Assembly: GCA_023663505.1 (NCBI GenBank)
Contig: JAMPHH010000014.1
Span: 8,762-72,761 of the forward strand
Reading direction: 5' to 3'
Source of the DNA: Muribaculum sp.
GTDB lineage: Bacteria; Bacillota; Clostridia; Lachnospirales; Lachnospiraceae
Length of the DNA stretch: 64,000 bases
Under the pieces are notes generated by a model. The model was not told the origin of the DNA and made no database searches. It saw only the letters and a list, made by a program, of their open reading frames with translations. Positions 34,727 to 43,353 of the stretch are shown piece by piece. Each line of letters begins with the position of its first letter. Position 1 is the first letter of the stretch. The translations under genes were made by a program, and so were the position numbers.

Positions 34727-36049
34727 TTAATTCACCACGACCTCTCCTTGGATAACGTACCACGTACCCGCCTTTCGCTCCGTCTCCGGCGGCTCTGTCT
34801 GCACGGAGACCCATTTCTCCGCAAACATCTTGTCAATCTCGTCTTTCGTGTAGGTGTTCCCCTGTGCCTGCGATCCGACTTTGCGCTTTAACTCCTCAAA
34901 TTGCGCCTTTAAATCCGTAACGAATTCATTCTGATATTCTTCGCCCTCCGCGGAATACTTATCATGCAATGCCTGTAATCCGGACAATTCTCTGGAAAAA
35001 ACATGAAATTCCCGCTCTACAAAGTCCCCCTTCTCATTTAGAACCATGTAGGATACAACGTCCTTTCCGCATTCCAGATACGGCAAACCATTATTGTTGC
35101 TCAGAAACGGGTGATACGATATACCCGATATATAAGGGTATATATTTTCCGCCATCTGCAGGAGCGTCTCCGTGCTCAGCCCTTCCGTGAACATATTCCC
35201 CTGTATGATATAACGGTTGTTCCCCTCGCCATAGCTGACCCCTGTATCGCTCTCTGACTGGCGAATGACGAGCTTGTCCACAGGTTTGACGCTGTATCCC
35301 TCATATTCCAATTTCCGATAAGTGCCAACGTATTCCGTGGGCTCCGTAATGCCTCCCGACTGGTCAATCCCCAAGAATAATGGTAAAAATGCAGGCAAAT
35401 ATGCGCCCTCATGATCTTCCAGATTCTTCAGCGCACGGTACTCGAACTTGTCCTGTCTGTTGATGATCCCGCACACGCCGTTAATCTGACAGACAGACTT
35501 AACCACGTCAAGCGCCTTCATGCTCGTTGGGCTATACTGTTTGCTGATCATAATACCGTCATTTGGCAGCGTGGCCGTTTCCTGCGCAATTCCCAGATAC
35601 GTCATCAGGCTGTTCCTGATATCTGCGATAGAGAGTGGAAAATTCAGCTTGTTATACCATTCCGATACATCAATGATCCCCTTAGTATACAGCACGTCAT
35701 ATCCGCTGACTTCCTTTGAGCCCTTGATCCCCTGATTAGTCACGCTGTCCACGATGCCATGAAATATCGGGATAGGCTCGTCCTCCGTGCCATCCGTCCA
35801 TATGGTGACGGTATACCGCTCGCCCACGATGTCAGTATCCAAGCCACGGAGCGTTATGCTGCAGTAGCTGGGGATACAGCCTACGAATTCAACCGCATCC
35901 CCGTCCATGATAGTCTCCTTCAGCCTTAATGATTCCCCTTCTATCAGGCGGTTTGTGAATCTCAAGCCTGATTCCGGAAAGTCTATGACAAGGTTCTTAT
36001 GAACAATATCCGCATAATATTCGCTTTTTACCTTTTCCGATACCTGCAT
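34727..36049 (-). CDS. Phage tail hub/baseplate protein (Tal/XkdQ-like)
   Basis: A 440-residue tail protein. The first 350 residues follow the hub pattern: a beta-barrel (RYTVTIWTDGTEDEPIPIFH), an insertion and VKPVDKLVIRQSE. The C-terminal part has a helix (SGLQALHDKYSAEGEEYQNE; DLKAQFEELKRKVGSQ) and a short domain (YTKDEIDKMFAEKWVSVQ) found at the ends of tail fibres. It directly follows the distal tail protein, the standard order. Confidence 0.75.
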   Translation of the reverse strand: MQVSEKVKSEYYADIVHKNLVIDFPESGLRFTNRLIEGESLRLKETIMDGDAVEFVGCIPSYCSITLRGLDTDIVGERYTVTIWTDGTEDEPIPIFHGIVDSVTNQGIKGSKEVSGYDVLYTKGIIDVSEWYNKLNFPLSIADIRNSLMTYLGIAQETATLPNDGIMISKQYSPTSMKALDVVKSVCQINGVCGIINRQDKFEYRALKNLEDHEGAYLPAFLPLFLGIDQSGGITEPTEYVGTYRKLEYEGYSVKPVDKLVIRQSESDTGVSYGEGNNRYIIQGNMFTEGLSTETLLQMAENIYPYISGISYHPFLSNNNGLPYLECGKDVVSYMVLNEKGDFVEREFHVFSRELSGLQALHDKYSAEGEEYQNEFVTDLKAQFEELKRKVGSQAQGNTYTKDEIDKMFAEKWVSVQTEPPETERKAGTWYVIQGEVVVN

Positions 36050-36450
36050 TAATGTTCCTCCAAGCTGATGGGCATTTCATCATAATGAATTTCTTTTTCG
36101 TCTGCGTATTTGATTGCACTTGTCTCATCTGTCATGCGGAAGGTTCCCGTCAGGTACCTGTCAAGCTTGTCCTCATAAAACTCCACCTCAATGCTGTCTG
36201 TTTCCTCAAAAATTGACCGGATAAAATCATGCTCTTCCGCCGTATGCTCCTTAATCGTGAACTGTATGTAATATTGCGGCTTCTTGTAGTTGACAACATG
36301 CGTGATACCGTCCCCGTCCGGCCAAGTCTCAATATTTCTTTTCTTCGGGGTAATCTTGAAGGAACCCTGCTTGACAATATTGACAGCCATACCATCCGGA
36401 CAGGGGAACTTGATACCTGCAATCTTACATTGATACCCCTTGTAATTCAT
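36049..36450 (-). CDS. Distal tail-type protein (possibly DUF6711)
   Basis: A 133-residue beta-rich protein (MNYKGYQCKIAGIKFPCPDG ... TFRMTDETSAIKYADEKEIH). Its size, its place between tape measure and hub, and the pattern of an N-terminal name loop then long strands match small distal-tail proteins of Clostridia phages. Start overlaps the tape measure stop... in the reverse sense it precedes the hub by a one-base overlap. Function is by position. Confidence 0.65.
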   Translation of the reverse strand: MNYKGYQCKIAGIKFPCPDGMAVNIVKQGSFKITPKKRNIETWPDGDGITHVVNYKKPQYYIQFTIKEHTAEEHDFIRSIFEETDSIEVEFYEDKLDRYLTGTFRMTDETSAIKYADEKEIHYDEMPISLEEH

Positions 36451-38942
36451 CCGACAACCTCCCTATCCGTGCGCTTTTTCTCAATTTTGGCTTCTTTCTT
36501 GATAACCCGCAGCAGCTCTGCGCCGTCCCCCTCAACCTCCAGATGCACATTGGCAACCAGCTCATTATCTGACTCGCCCTGAGGGATATCAGCCTCGCTC
36601 ACCATTGCGGCGCCTTCCGCCATGCCGCTGCCGACGATCGCGCCAACGTCCTGCATGGTCTGATCAAGCTTCGGCTCCGTGCCCTCGACGCCCTCAATCA
36701 GTCCCGTGCCGACCATCTCACCCGCCCACATCATCAGCTTGGAAGGGGACGCAATTCCAAAGAAGTCCTTGATGCCCTGCCATGCCGAGGACGCAATATC
36801 TACAATTGTTTCCAAAACCGCCTTACGCATGGAATCGAGACCATTGATAATGCCTTCAATGATATTAATGCCAAGGCTTATCCAGTCCACCTCATTGAGT
36901 GCCTCGCCAAGGGAATAACATATCTCCAAAAATCCTACCAACAGGTCGGGCAGGGCTTTGAACAAGCCTTCATTAATCGCCATCACTATCTCAATTGCAG
37001 CCTCGATAAACATGGGCAGATTCTCTATCACGAAGTCCACCATACCTATCAGCAGCCCGACAACGCCATCGACAATATTGTCGATATTCTCTAACAGCCC
37101 CTCGCTCAACGCCAAGATAATCTGCAGTGTCGCTTCCAGTAATAATGGCAGGTTTTCTATGATTGTGTTGCCAATCTCCATCACGGTGTCTATAATCACC
37201 GGCACGAGCTCCGGAATTGCGTCCGCGATTCCGGATGCCAAGCTTGTCAAGATTACCATTCCCGCCCCAACCAACCCGGGAAGGTTTGATAATATGAACG
37301 TCAGGAGCGTCTCCATAATCTCTATCCCCGTGTCTGTCAGGAGCGGAAGGTTCTCCATGATCCCCTCCCCAAACGCAGTGAGTACCTGCGCCCCCGCATC
37401 AACCACGTCAGGAAGCTTTTCCACAATCATGGAAACGCCCTCGCCTAAGAGCTCGCCAAAGGTATCCATGGCGCCCTCCAGCCCGTTTTCCTTGAAGCTT
37501 TCGGTGATCTCTGACAGACCATCCGCGCCAAACTGCACGAATTCCCTCAAGCTGGGGGTTAGCTGATCCGATACCACAATCTGGGCTCCCTCCAATGCGC
37601 TTTGGAATAAGGTCACATCACCCGCAAGATTGTCAAGCTGAGTGTCCGCCATCTTCTGGGCGGCGCCCTCGGCATCATCAATATACCCTTCCAACTCGTT
37701 CCAACGGCTTCCAGTGTCCCCAAGCGATTTGGACATCTCATTTAACATAATAAGCGCATCGTCCACGTCAAGATCGTACTCATTGGCATAAAATTCCGCC
37801 ATCTCCTCCATATCGTCAGCCCCTTGTGCGAGGCACCGCTGCATTTCGCCTAGGACGGAGTTCATGCCATTGAGACTGTCCCTACAGCTCCAATTGTTCT
37901 CCTCGTATTTATCAAGGTTGACTCCCGCCGCCTTAATACTTTGAGCCAGACTGTCAAAGTCTACCGCCGTGTTTGCCAGTAGAGCATTGACGGACTTCAA
38001 GTCAACCTTGTTAAACATTGTATTTAAGACATTTGTCTGCTCCTGCTGCGACATGGTGGAGAGAACGTTGTTCAAATCCTCAAATGTTTCGTTCAACGGT
38101 TTTAGGTTGCCGGACATGTCATATGCCCTGATTCCTAAGCTTTCCATAAGCTCAGCCGCCTTGTCGGTTGGCGCTGACAGCGACAGGATAATATTTCTCA
38201 ATGCGGTTCCGCCCTCCGCGCCCTTGACGCCGTTATCCGCCAGAATTCCGAGGGCGGTGGACAGTTCCGTCGTGCCGCCCGCCAGATTCTTGGCGGTTCC
38301 GCCGACTGTCAGGATTGCCTCGCCAAGCTGTGCGATGCTCGTGTTGGATTTACTGGAGGTCTTCGCCATGATGTCCACAAGCTCGCTTGTTTCCTCGATC
38401 GACAACCCGAGAGCGCTCTGTGCGTCAGTCACCATGTCGGACGCGGATGCCAGCTCGATTCCCCCGGCTGCTGCCAGATTGAGCACATTGGGAAGCATTG
38501 CCATGGACGTGTCCGCATCATACCCCGCCAAAGCCATATAGTTCAACGCATCCGCCGCCTGAGACGCCGAAAAAGCGGTTGACGCCCCCATCTCCTGAGC
38601 AAATACGCGCAAATCCTCAATCTCGTCCACGGTCACTCCCATGGTTGCCGCAACCTGCGACATGGACGCGTCAAAACTCATTCCCGCCTCCACGGAGCTT
38701 TTGCCAAACGCCACCACGCCCGTTGTCGCTGCCGCCATGCCCGCCCCGATTGCCGCGACCCCTGCCTTAAGTCCCGAACCGATCGCGGAAGCAATCTTAC
38801 CGCCCGCGCTTTTCCCTGCGGACTCTGCAGCTCCATCCATCGCTATGCCAAGGTCGCTGCTGATCTTTTTCTGTGCGCCTTTCATGTTAGGGATAATCGT
38901 CACTGTGGCTTTCGCCACCTCAACCATACCGCTGTCAGCCAT
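36447..38942 (-). CDS. Phage tail tape measure protein (TP901 type)
   Basis: An 831-residue tape measure protein that sets tail length. The TP901 core spans about residues 65-400 (FDASMSQVAATMGVTVDEIE; ASTAFSASQAADALNYMALA; LAAAGGIELASASDMVTDAQ). Three or more long hydrophobic repeats follow at about 510-720 (each with a GxG...NLPxLxxA-type unit), then FGIASPSKLMMWAGEMVGTG. The frame opens at 39041 but the ATG at 38940-38942 has GGGGTGAG upstream and is where family similarity begins. A normal-length siphovirus tail is implied. Confidence 0.93.
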   Translation of the reverse strand: MADSGMVEVAKATVTIIPNMKGAQKKISSDLGIAMDGAAESAGKSAGGKIASAIGSGLKAGVAAIGAGMAAATTGVVAFGKSSVEAGMSFDASMSQVAATMGVTVDEIEDLRVFAQEMGASTAFSASQAADALNYMALAGYDADTSMAMLPNVLNLAAAGGIELASASDMVTDAQSALGLSIEETSELVDIMAKTSSKSNTSIAQLGEAILTVGGTAKNLAGGTTELSTALGILADNGVKGAEGGTALRNIILSLSAPTDKAAELMESLGIRAYDMSGNLKPLNETFEDLNNVLSTMSQQEQTNVLNTMFNKVDLKSVNALLANTAVDFDSLAQSIKAAGVNLDKYEENNWSCRDSLNGMNSVLGEMQRCLAQGADDMEEMAEFYANEYDLDVDDALIMLNEMSKSLGDTGSRWNELEGYIDDAEGAAQKMADTQLDNLAGDVTLFQSALEGAQIVVSDQLTPSLREFVQFGADGLSEITESFKENGLEGAMDTFGELLGEGVSMIVEKLPDVVDAGAQVLTAFGEGIMENLPLLTDTGIEIMETLLTFILSNLPGLVGAGMVILTSLASGIADAIPELVPVIIDTVMEIGNTIIENLPLLLEATLQIILALSEGLLENIDNIVDGVVGLLIGMVDFVIENLPMFIEAAIEIVMAINEGLFKALPDLLVGFLEICYSLGEALNEVDWISLGINIIEGIINGLDSMRKAVLETIVDIASSAWQGIKDFFGIASPSKLMMWAGEMVGTGLIEGVEGTEPKLDQTMQDVGAIVGSGMAEGAAMVSEADIPQGESDNELVANVHLEVEGDGAELLRVIKKEAKIEKKRTDREVVG

Positions 38943-39417
38943 TTCTCTCACCCCTTTCCCTTCGTTTTCTCTCAAACCACTTGTCCAATTCGTCCGGTGG
39001 CAGCGGGTCGCGCCCAAAATGCCGCTCACCGTCATCCGCATTCCGGCGATTCGTCACGGGACGGATTTGGAATTTAGGTCTTGGGTAGGTTCTCTTGGTC
39101 ATAAGGGTTTTTACATTGGTATTAAAAATCGCCAACATGTCATAGATATCAGCCAGTAAAGCGTTAGTCTTGGCGATGCTGCACCAGTCCGCCAGTTCAG
39201 GCGCCAGCTCCCTGCACAGTGCGGAATCCGGACTCTTATGCGTGATAAAAGACTGGAGCGCACTCCACGGCAGAGTGCGCCCCACGTCATTTAATGTATA
39301 ACCAGTCTTGGTCAATAAGTCATATTCTATCGCCCCTTGGTGCTCATGAACGAACCCCGCAAGGCTTAGAATTCCCCCACGGAGATATTCCCTTCCTTTT
39401 TGGACGCCTCTGTCCAT
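38935..39417 (-). CDS. Tail assembly chaperone, frameshift product part (T)
   Basis: This frame overlaps the upstream chaperone gene (39366-39656) and lies in its -1 frame. From about residue 16 (GILSLAGFVHEHQGAIEYDL, then LPWSALQSFITHKSPDSALC) it has the character of the C-terminal chaperone part known from G/GT pairs. The first 15 codons are mere overlap; there is no good ribosome site, so it is probably made only by -1 frameshifting at the GGGGG run (39374-39378). The tail ends in a basic segment (FERKRRERGERNG). It is followed by the tape measure gene, as usual. Confidence 0.75.
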   Translation of the reverse strand: MDRGVQKGREYLRGGILSLAGFVHEHQGAIEYDLLTKTGYTLNDVGRTLPWSALQSFITHKSPDSALCRELAPELADWCSIAKTNALLADIYDMLAIFNTNVKTLMTKRTYPRPKFQIRPVTNRRNADDGERHFGRDPLPPDELDKWFERKRRERGERNG

Positions 39418-39656
39418 GCCTTCATGATCGTAATCAAATCCGCATAGCTGATTTGAGCCTGATATTCCTCCGGAATCTGTTCCAGCATGAACTCAATCGT
39501 TCCCTTCTTTGTGGTCATCCTGTTCACATCTTTTACAGACAGGGATGCGGCGAGTGGTATATTGAAGCTCTCCCCGCTTTTCCCGATATTGACCTCCAAC
39601 ACCTCGACCTTTTTCTCTTTTTCACCGATTGTTATCACATTTTTTACCTGATTCAT
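39366..39656 (-). CDS. Tail assembly chaperone (G)
   Basis: A 96-residue protein (MNQVKNVITIGEKEKKVEVL ...) with AGGAGG six bases upstream of the ATG. Size and position between major tail protein and tape measure fit the first frame of a tail chaperone pair, which coats the tape measure during tail assembly. The end of the gene, VGEF then stop, holds a GGGGGAA stretch suited to -1 slippage into the 38935-39417 frame. Confidence 0.75.
   Translation of the reverse strand: MNQVKNVITIGEKEKKVEVLEVNIGKSGESFNIPLAASLSVKDVNRMTTKKGTIEFMLEQIPEEYQAQISYADLITIMKAWTEASKKEGNISVGEF
39372..39378 (-). promoter_or_regulatory. Candidate -1 ribosomal frameshift site
   Basis: In the chaperone reading frame the heptamer is G GGG GAA, four codons from the stop. 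Glycine tRNA on GGG can re-pair after slipping back one base, entering the downstream frame. It is not a textbook XXXYYYZ site, so this is a moderate candidate. Confidence 0.45.
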
Positions 39657-39667
39657 GTGCTGCCTCC

Positions 39668-40348
39668 TTATCCAAGCATCTCGTCATCCTGTGTCTCGTC
39701 ACCCTGTTCCTGATCCTCCGACTGTCCGCTGTCAGGGTCTTCTGTTTCTTCAGGATTGACGGGTTCTTCCTTCACTTCAGGTTCTTCCGTGACCTCCTTC
39801 ATGGTCTTCCCATCATCCATGATGATCTGCATACCGCTGTCACCCAACGCGGTGATGGTGGGCGTCCATGTGATCGCCGTGCCCGGGGCAAACGTAATAT
39901 CCGCCATGCTCATGATCTGCCCCTCTTTGCAGCCGACCATGATCATGTCGTCGCCATCCTTCATCAGCCACAAGAACGCCTCCTCCTTCGGCAACTGACC
40001 GGACAAGGACGCAGACACCAGTCTCCCGTGCTTATCCGTCGCCTCGATCGTGGTCACGTTCTCCTTACCGAGCACGGTCTTGAGCACCTCCTCCGTCGTG
40101 TCCATGATCGGAGCCTGTACCTTTTCCGAATGATCCGTCAGGACTACCCGCTTGACCACGTTCGCCCAGTTCTTCAGATTCGTTGTGGACTTCTCTGTCG
40201 TGAGTGTAATGCCCGCGTCGGACACGTCACCCACTTTCCTCCATGCATTTGATAGTGCCTCGTAAGGACTTGCGGGGAGCTCCGTCCCTGCGGGTGCATG
40301 GAAGAACATGCCGCTTGCAAGCCCATTTCCCATTTTTGTATCACTCAT
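39668..40348 (-). CDS. Major tail (tube) protein
   Basis: A 226-residue protein with the tail tube pattern: a flexible N-terminus (KMGNGLASGMFFHAPAGTEL), then WRKVGDVSDAGITLTTEKST. A beta-rich core follows, and a C-terminal acidic Pro/Glu-rich extension from about residue 185 (EEPEVKEEPVNPEETEDPDS). Such decorations protrude from the tube surface. The ATG at 40346-40348 has GGAGG ten bases upstream. Confidence 0.85.
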   Translation of the reverse strand: MSDTKMGNGLASGMFFHAPAGTELPASPYEALSNAWRKVGDVSDAGITLTTEKSTTNLKNWANVVKRVVLTDHSEKVQAPIMDTTEEVLKTVLGKENVTTIEATDKHGRLVSASLSGQLPKEEAFLWLMKDGDDMIMVGCKEGQIMSMADITFAPGTAITWTPTITALGDSGMQIIMDDGKTMKEVTEEPEVKEEPVNPEETEDPDSGQSEDQEQGDETQDDEMLG

Positions 40349-40743
40349 TTTCGTATAACCTCCATTTCTTTCTGATGCGCAACCACCTGTAATCTGGCCC
40401 TGCACAATTCCAAATCCGGACGGACGGGGTCGCTCCCCCAAGAGCCGGACGTGTTCACTGATACATACCGCAGGGGCGTTGTCTGCTCCTTGGCTGTCTG
40501 CCGCAAAATGCCGATTGCAGCCTGCAGGGTCTCATATGCGAGTGCGGCGTCCTCCTTTGCCGCCCTTGCATCCAACACCACCTCAAATGTGTCAATCGCC
40601 GCCTCAGCCCCGCCTCCCACCATCTGCACCTCGATATGTGGCAGGCTGTATTCTGCGGGAAGCGGGCGGCAATATACCGACATATAGCCCGATAACGCCT
40701 TGCGGATCTCCTCCTCGATGTCAATGCTTACATTTATCTTCAT
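40345..40743 (-). CDS. Tail terminator/completion protein
   Basis: A 132-residue protein (MKINVSIDIEEEIRKALSGY ...). Its place directly before the major tail protein, its length, and the pattern of a short N-terminal helix, a beta sheet and EVVLDARAAKEDAALAYETL fit tail terminators that cap the tube. Stop overlaps the tail tube start. Identification rests mainly on position. Confidence 0.7.
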   Translation of the reverse strand: MKINVSIDIEEEIRKALSGYMSVYCRPLPAEYSLPHIEVQMVGGGAEAAIDTFEVVLDARAAKEDAALAYETLQAAIGILRQTAKEQTTPLRYVSVNTSGSWGSDPVRPDLELCRARLQVVAHQKEMEVIRK

Positions 40744-41009
40744 CCCTTCACCGCCTTCGACAGTGCTTTATCTTCCGACTCGGCGATTATGGATTTTCGA
40801 TCAGTGGTGCTCACGGACGCCACAAGTCTCCCGCCGCCATAACTGCCCTTCCAGATATTGGCGCTGAACCCTGCCCCGCCGCGTTTGTTGTTGGAATTGG
40901 CTCTTGACTGAATCTTCTCAGCCTCCTTTTCCAGAACCTCCTTCACTCCGCTGCTGAACAGTATCTTGCGGAATCCCTTGCTGTCGAAAGTAATCCTTGC
41001 CTCGCTCAT
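40740..41009 (-). CDS. HK97 gp10-like head-tail joining protein
   Basis: An 89-residue protein (MSEARITFDSKGFRKILFSS, ... LEKEAEKIQSRAN) with the long first helix and NNKRGGAGFSANI loop of small gp10-type tail completion proteins. The ATG at 41007-41009 is eight bases after AGGAGG. Its short length is at the lower end for the family. Confidence 0.7.
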   Translation of the reverse strand: MSEARITFDSKGFRKILFSSGVKEVLEKEAEKIQSRANSNNKRGGAGFSANIWKGSYGGGRLVASVSTTDRKSIIAESEDKALSKAVKG

Positions 41010-41344
41010 CCCCTCCACCTCCTTAAACTCAGCGCGATATGAGTCAGGCTGCCGGATGCCGACTCCATACGCTTTGGCTCCCCATCAATGAGATAGACGC
41101 CTCCCTCATACTCAATACGGTCACCTGCCTGCACGTCAGCCGACGGCGGCAGGTATGCATTCATTCCCTCGCTGATCCCCAAGACCCTGCCCTCCTGTTC
41201 AAGCGCCGTGGCAGACGGCTGGACGGAGCAATGCTCGATGGTCAGCTTGTCCGCATTCTCCCAATCGGGTACATCCGCTCCCCTAACCTTCTTGACAGCG
41301 GGGCGGATGCGCGTCACGCTTTGTCTCCAAAAAGAAACCACCAT
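41006..41344 (-). CDS. Head closure / head-tail adaptor protein
   Basis: A 112-residue protein of the SPP1 gp16 / HK97 gp7-like kind (RIEYEGGVYLIDGEPKRMES is the core beta segment). Position between the gp6-like connector and gp10-like protein supports this. The ATG overlaps the upstream stop (TGATG). Confidence 0.7.
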   Translation of the reverse strand: MVVSFWRQSVTRIRPAVKKVRGADVPDWENADKLTIEHCSVQPSATALEQEGRVLGISEGMNAYLPPSADVQAGDRIEYEGGVYLIDGEPKRMESASGSLTHIALSLRRWRG

Positions 41345-41967
41345 CAAAACACCCCCTGTAACCGATACGGCTCTAATATATCCTTGTCATACTCCTGTAA
41401 TCTGGTGGCCTGCGCTCCATTGACCCAGCCCGCGTTATATGTCACCTGCACGTTTCCGGTGGTCTCTGACTGCACCCCGTAGCTTTGCGCCATGGCATGT
41501 GAAGCTCGCTGCATCACTAACTCCTTGAGGGAGTCTGCAAAGCCTTCCGGCACCCCAGCGATATATTCCACCTGAATCTCTGTCCTCTTGTCAACAAGCC
41601 CCACATCAAACACACGGAGTATTCCGTCAGCTTCCTGCATATGCACAGGGCAATCCCTTCCCGCAATGCTCACCGACACAATGGATTCTATTTGCCGCGC
41701 CGGAAGCTGTATCAGCAATTCGTTCCCTGTCATCACGGCGATTGCCTTATCCCCGCCAAAAGTCCGCAGCCTGCACTGTGCCTTGGGGTATACGTGCCAG
41801 CCACAGTAGCTGCGGATAGCTGATTGTGCCGCCCTGATGGACGATTCTATCCGAGTGTCACCCTTGTACCTATTGGCGGTCATCATGTTAAATTCTTCCG
41901 CTGTCAGTATGTCATTACACTTCCCTGCTTCCGATATGATCACGTATCCCCAAGGCGTCTGAATCAT
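41344..41967 (-). CDS. Phage head-tail connector (gp6-like)
   Basis: A 207-residue protein (ILTAEEFNMMTANRYKGDTR, then IRAAQSAIRSYCGWHVYP) with the helical N-terminus of gp6/gp15-type adaptors and a beta-rich middle (RQIESIVSVSIAGRDCPVHM). It would sit below the portal in the neck. It overlaps its neighbours by one to four bases on both sides. Confidence 0.78.
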   Translation of the reverse strand: MIQTPWGYVIISEAGKCNDILTAEEFNMMTANRYKGDTRIESSIRAAQSAIRSYCGWHVYPKAQCRLRTFGGDKAIAVMTGNELLIQLPARQIESIVSVSIAGRDCPVHMQEADGILRVFDVGLVDKRTEIQVEYIAGVPEGFADSLKELVMQRASHAMAQSYGVQSETTGNVQVTYNAGWVNGAQATRLQEYDKDILEPYRLQGVF

Positions 41968-42173
41968 TTGTTTTGCGCCCTCCTTGATTTATTTGCCTTC
42001 GCAGGCTTCATGCTTGCTCCGTCGGGCTCTGCGGGATCCCCTTCCGGCTCCGCGGGATCCCCTTCCGGTTCTGCGGGATCCCCTTCCGGCTCCGCATTGA
42101 CCATAACTGCGCCCTTCGGCACCTCCTCGTCAGCAAACTGGAATATTTTGTCATGGTAAATATATTTTTGCAT
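41964..42173 (-). CDS. Small phage protein with acidic heptapeptide repeats
   Basis: A 69-residue protein: MQKYIYHDKIFQFADEEVPK, then three and a half copies of EPEGDPA, then a basic Lys/Arg tail. AGGAGA-type site upstream. Small proteins between capsid and connector genes vary widely; no function is known. The repeats are exact at the protein level and nearly exact in DNA, so copy number may vary between isolates. Confidence 0.75.
   Translation of the reverse strand: MQKYIYHDKIFQFADEEVPKGAVMVNAEPEGDPAEPEGDPAEPEGDPAEPDGASMKPAKANKSRRAQNK
42025..42087. repeat. 21-bp coding tandem repeat
   Basis: Three copies of GGCTCTGCGGGATCCCCTTC plus C, with one to two silent differences, and a partial fourth. 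They encode the EPEGDPA heptapeptide of the gene at 41964-42173. Slippage of this array would change length without breaking frame. Confidence 0.85.
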
Positions 42174-42198
42174 CGTTACGTCTCCTTTCCTTGAACAC

Positions 42199-43353
42199 TC
42201 ACGCCTGAGCCTTAGTGAGAACCTTGAATCCCGCAGGTCTGCGCACCGCCAAGCCCAAACGCTCCTCTGCGCGAATGGTCATAAGATTCCTCTGAAAATC
42301 GTCCTTGTCGCTATTGGTCGCCTCGACCCTTATACCGCCATTGCTCACCACGGAGCCGCAAGGCTTGAACGCGCCGACGATAACCCCTGCCACGGAGGAC
42401 GTCCTGACTGCGGGCAATCCCCAAATGCTGGGCAAGCTCTGCTCGCCAAAGTAACCGCCGCCGTAATATCTGCCTTCCGCGTCCTTGCCGATCCTGAGCT
42501 TCATGTACAGGGTCGGGTTGATCACAATCGCGTCAGCCGCAAAACCACTCTCCTCCTGCACGTCCGCCATTGCCTGCAAAATAAGCTCCGCAATATCGGT
42601 TGCCTTCGCATTATCCGCATAATTGTCAACCTGAATGCCGGATGTCGCCAACAGGGAAGCTACCAGCCAGTTCTGCTCCTTCAACCCGAGCTGATACAAT
42701 AACCTGCCGTTGATCGCAGACGCCAGAAACGGCGCGTCCTCGATATACTCGTCAGACTCCTTTATGAACGCCGGTATCTTGGAAAGCGTCGCCACCTTCT
42801 TGGTGGGATCGGCAAATTGAATCTGGGGTATCTGCTCACCCTCTTTCACAACGTCAAAATCACCAATCATTTCACCCTCGACGTAATACTCCAACGTGTT
42901 GCCGCTGATGGTCTCCGCGCTGAACAAGTCACGGATCACCAACTCTTTTCTCGGTGCGGTCACGATATTCCTGTCAATGACAGTGAGCGCGTTGCCAATA
43001 CTTGACGGCGTTGTCATCACCGTGGGGTCAGCCTTATACTCGGGTGCGGAGACAGAAAAGCGGCTTCCTTTAATGCTGCCGCTTCCCATGTGTTTCACGA
43101 AATGGTCTCCCAAGCTCTTTGCCGGCGCACCCTCACTCCCGCCGTCCCCCTCGGGCTCGTCCTTCTCTTTCTTCCCCAGTCTGGCAATCGCATCCATTGC
43201 CTTCTCCGCGGCGGCAACCCGCGCTTCAAGATCCTCGATCTCTTTTGCAAGGGTTTTGCCCTGCTCAATAGCGTCGGCATTCCCCTCCTCGATCTTACCC
43301 TTGAGCCCTATCAGCTCCCTTTTCTTGGCTTCTAACATCTCTTTGAGTTTCAT
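42199..43353 (-). CDS. HK97-fold major capsid protein
   Basis: A 384-residue capsid protein. The first 60 residues are a coiled-coil delta scaffold domain (MLEAKKRELIGLKGKIEEGN; LEARVAAAEKAMDAI), with a linker to about residue 100 where the prohead protease would cut (GSGSIKGSRFSVSAPEYKAD region). The remaining HK97 fold includes LFSAETISGNTLEYYVEGEM and the P-domain helix DIAELILQAMADVQEESGFA. The ATG overlaps the protease stop. Confidence 0.94.
   Translation of the reverse strand: MKLKEMLEAKKRELIGLKGKIEEGNADAIEQGKTLAKEIEDLEARVAAAEKAMDAIARLGKKEKDEPEGDGGSEGAPAKSLGDHFVKHMGSGSIKGSRFSVSAPEYKADPTVMTTPSSIGNALTVIDRNIVTAPRKELVIRDLFSAETISGNTLEYYVEGEMIGDFDVVKEGEQIPQIQFADPTKKVATLSKIPAFIKESDEYIEDAPFLASAINGRLLYQLGLKEQNWLVASLLATSGIQVDNYADNAKATDIAELILQAMADVQEESGFAADAIVINPTLYMKLRIGKDAEGRYYGGGYFGEQSLPSIWGLPAVRTSSVAGVIVGAFKPCGSVVSNGGIRVEATNSDKDDFQRNLMTIRAEERLGLAVRRPAGFKVLTKAQA

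Noticed and set aside
42025..42087. CRISPR-like array
   Set aside because: The 21-bp units have no spacers and are an in-frame coding repeat.
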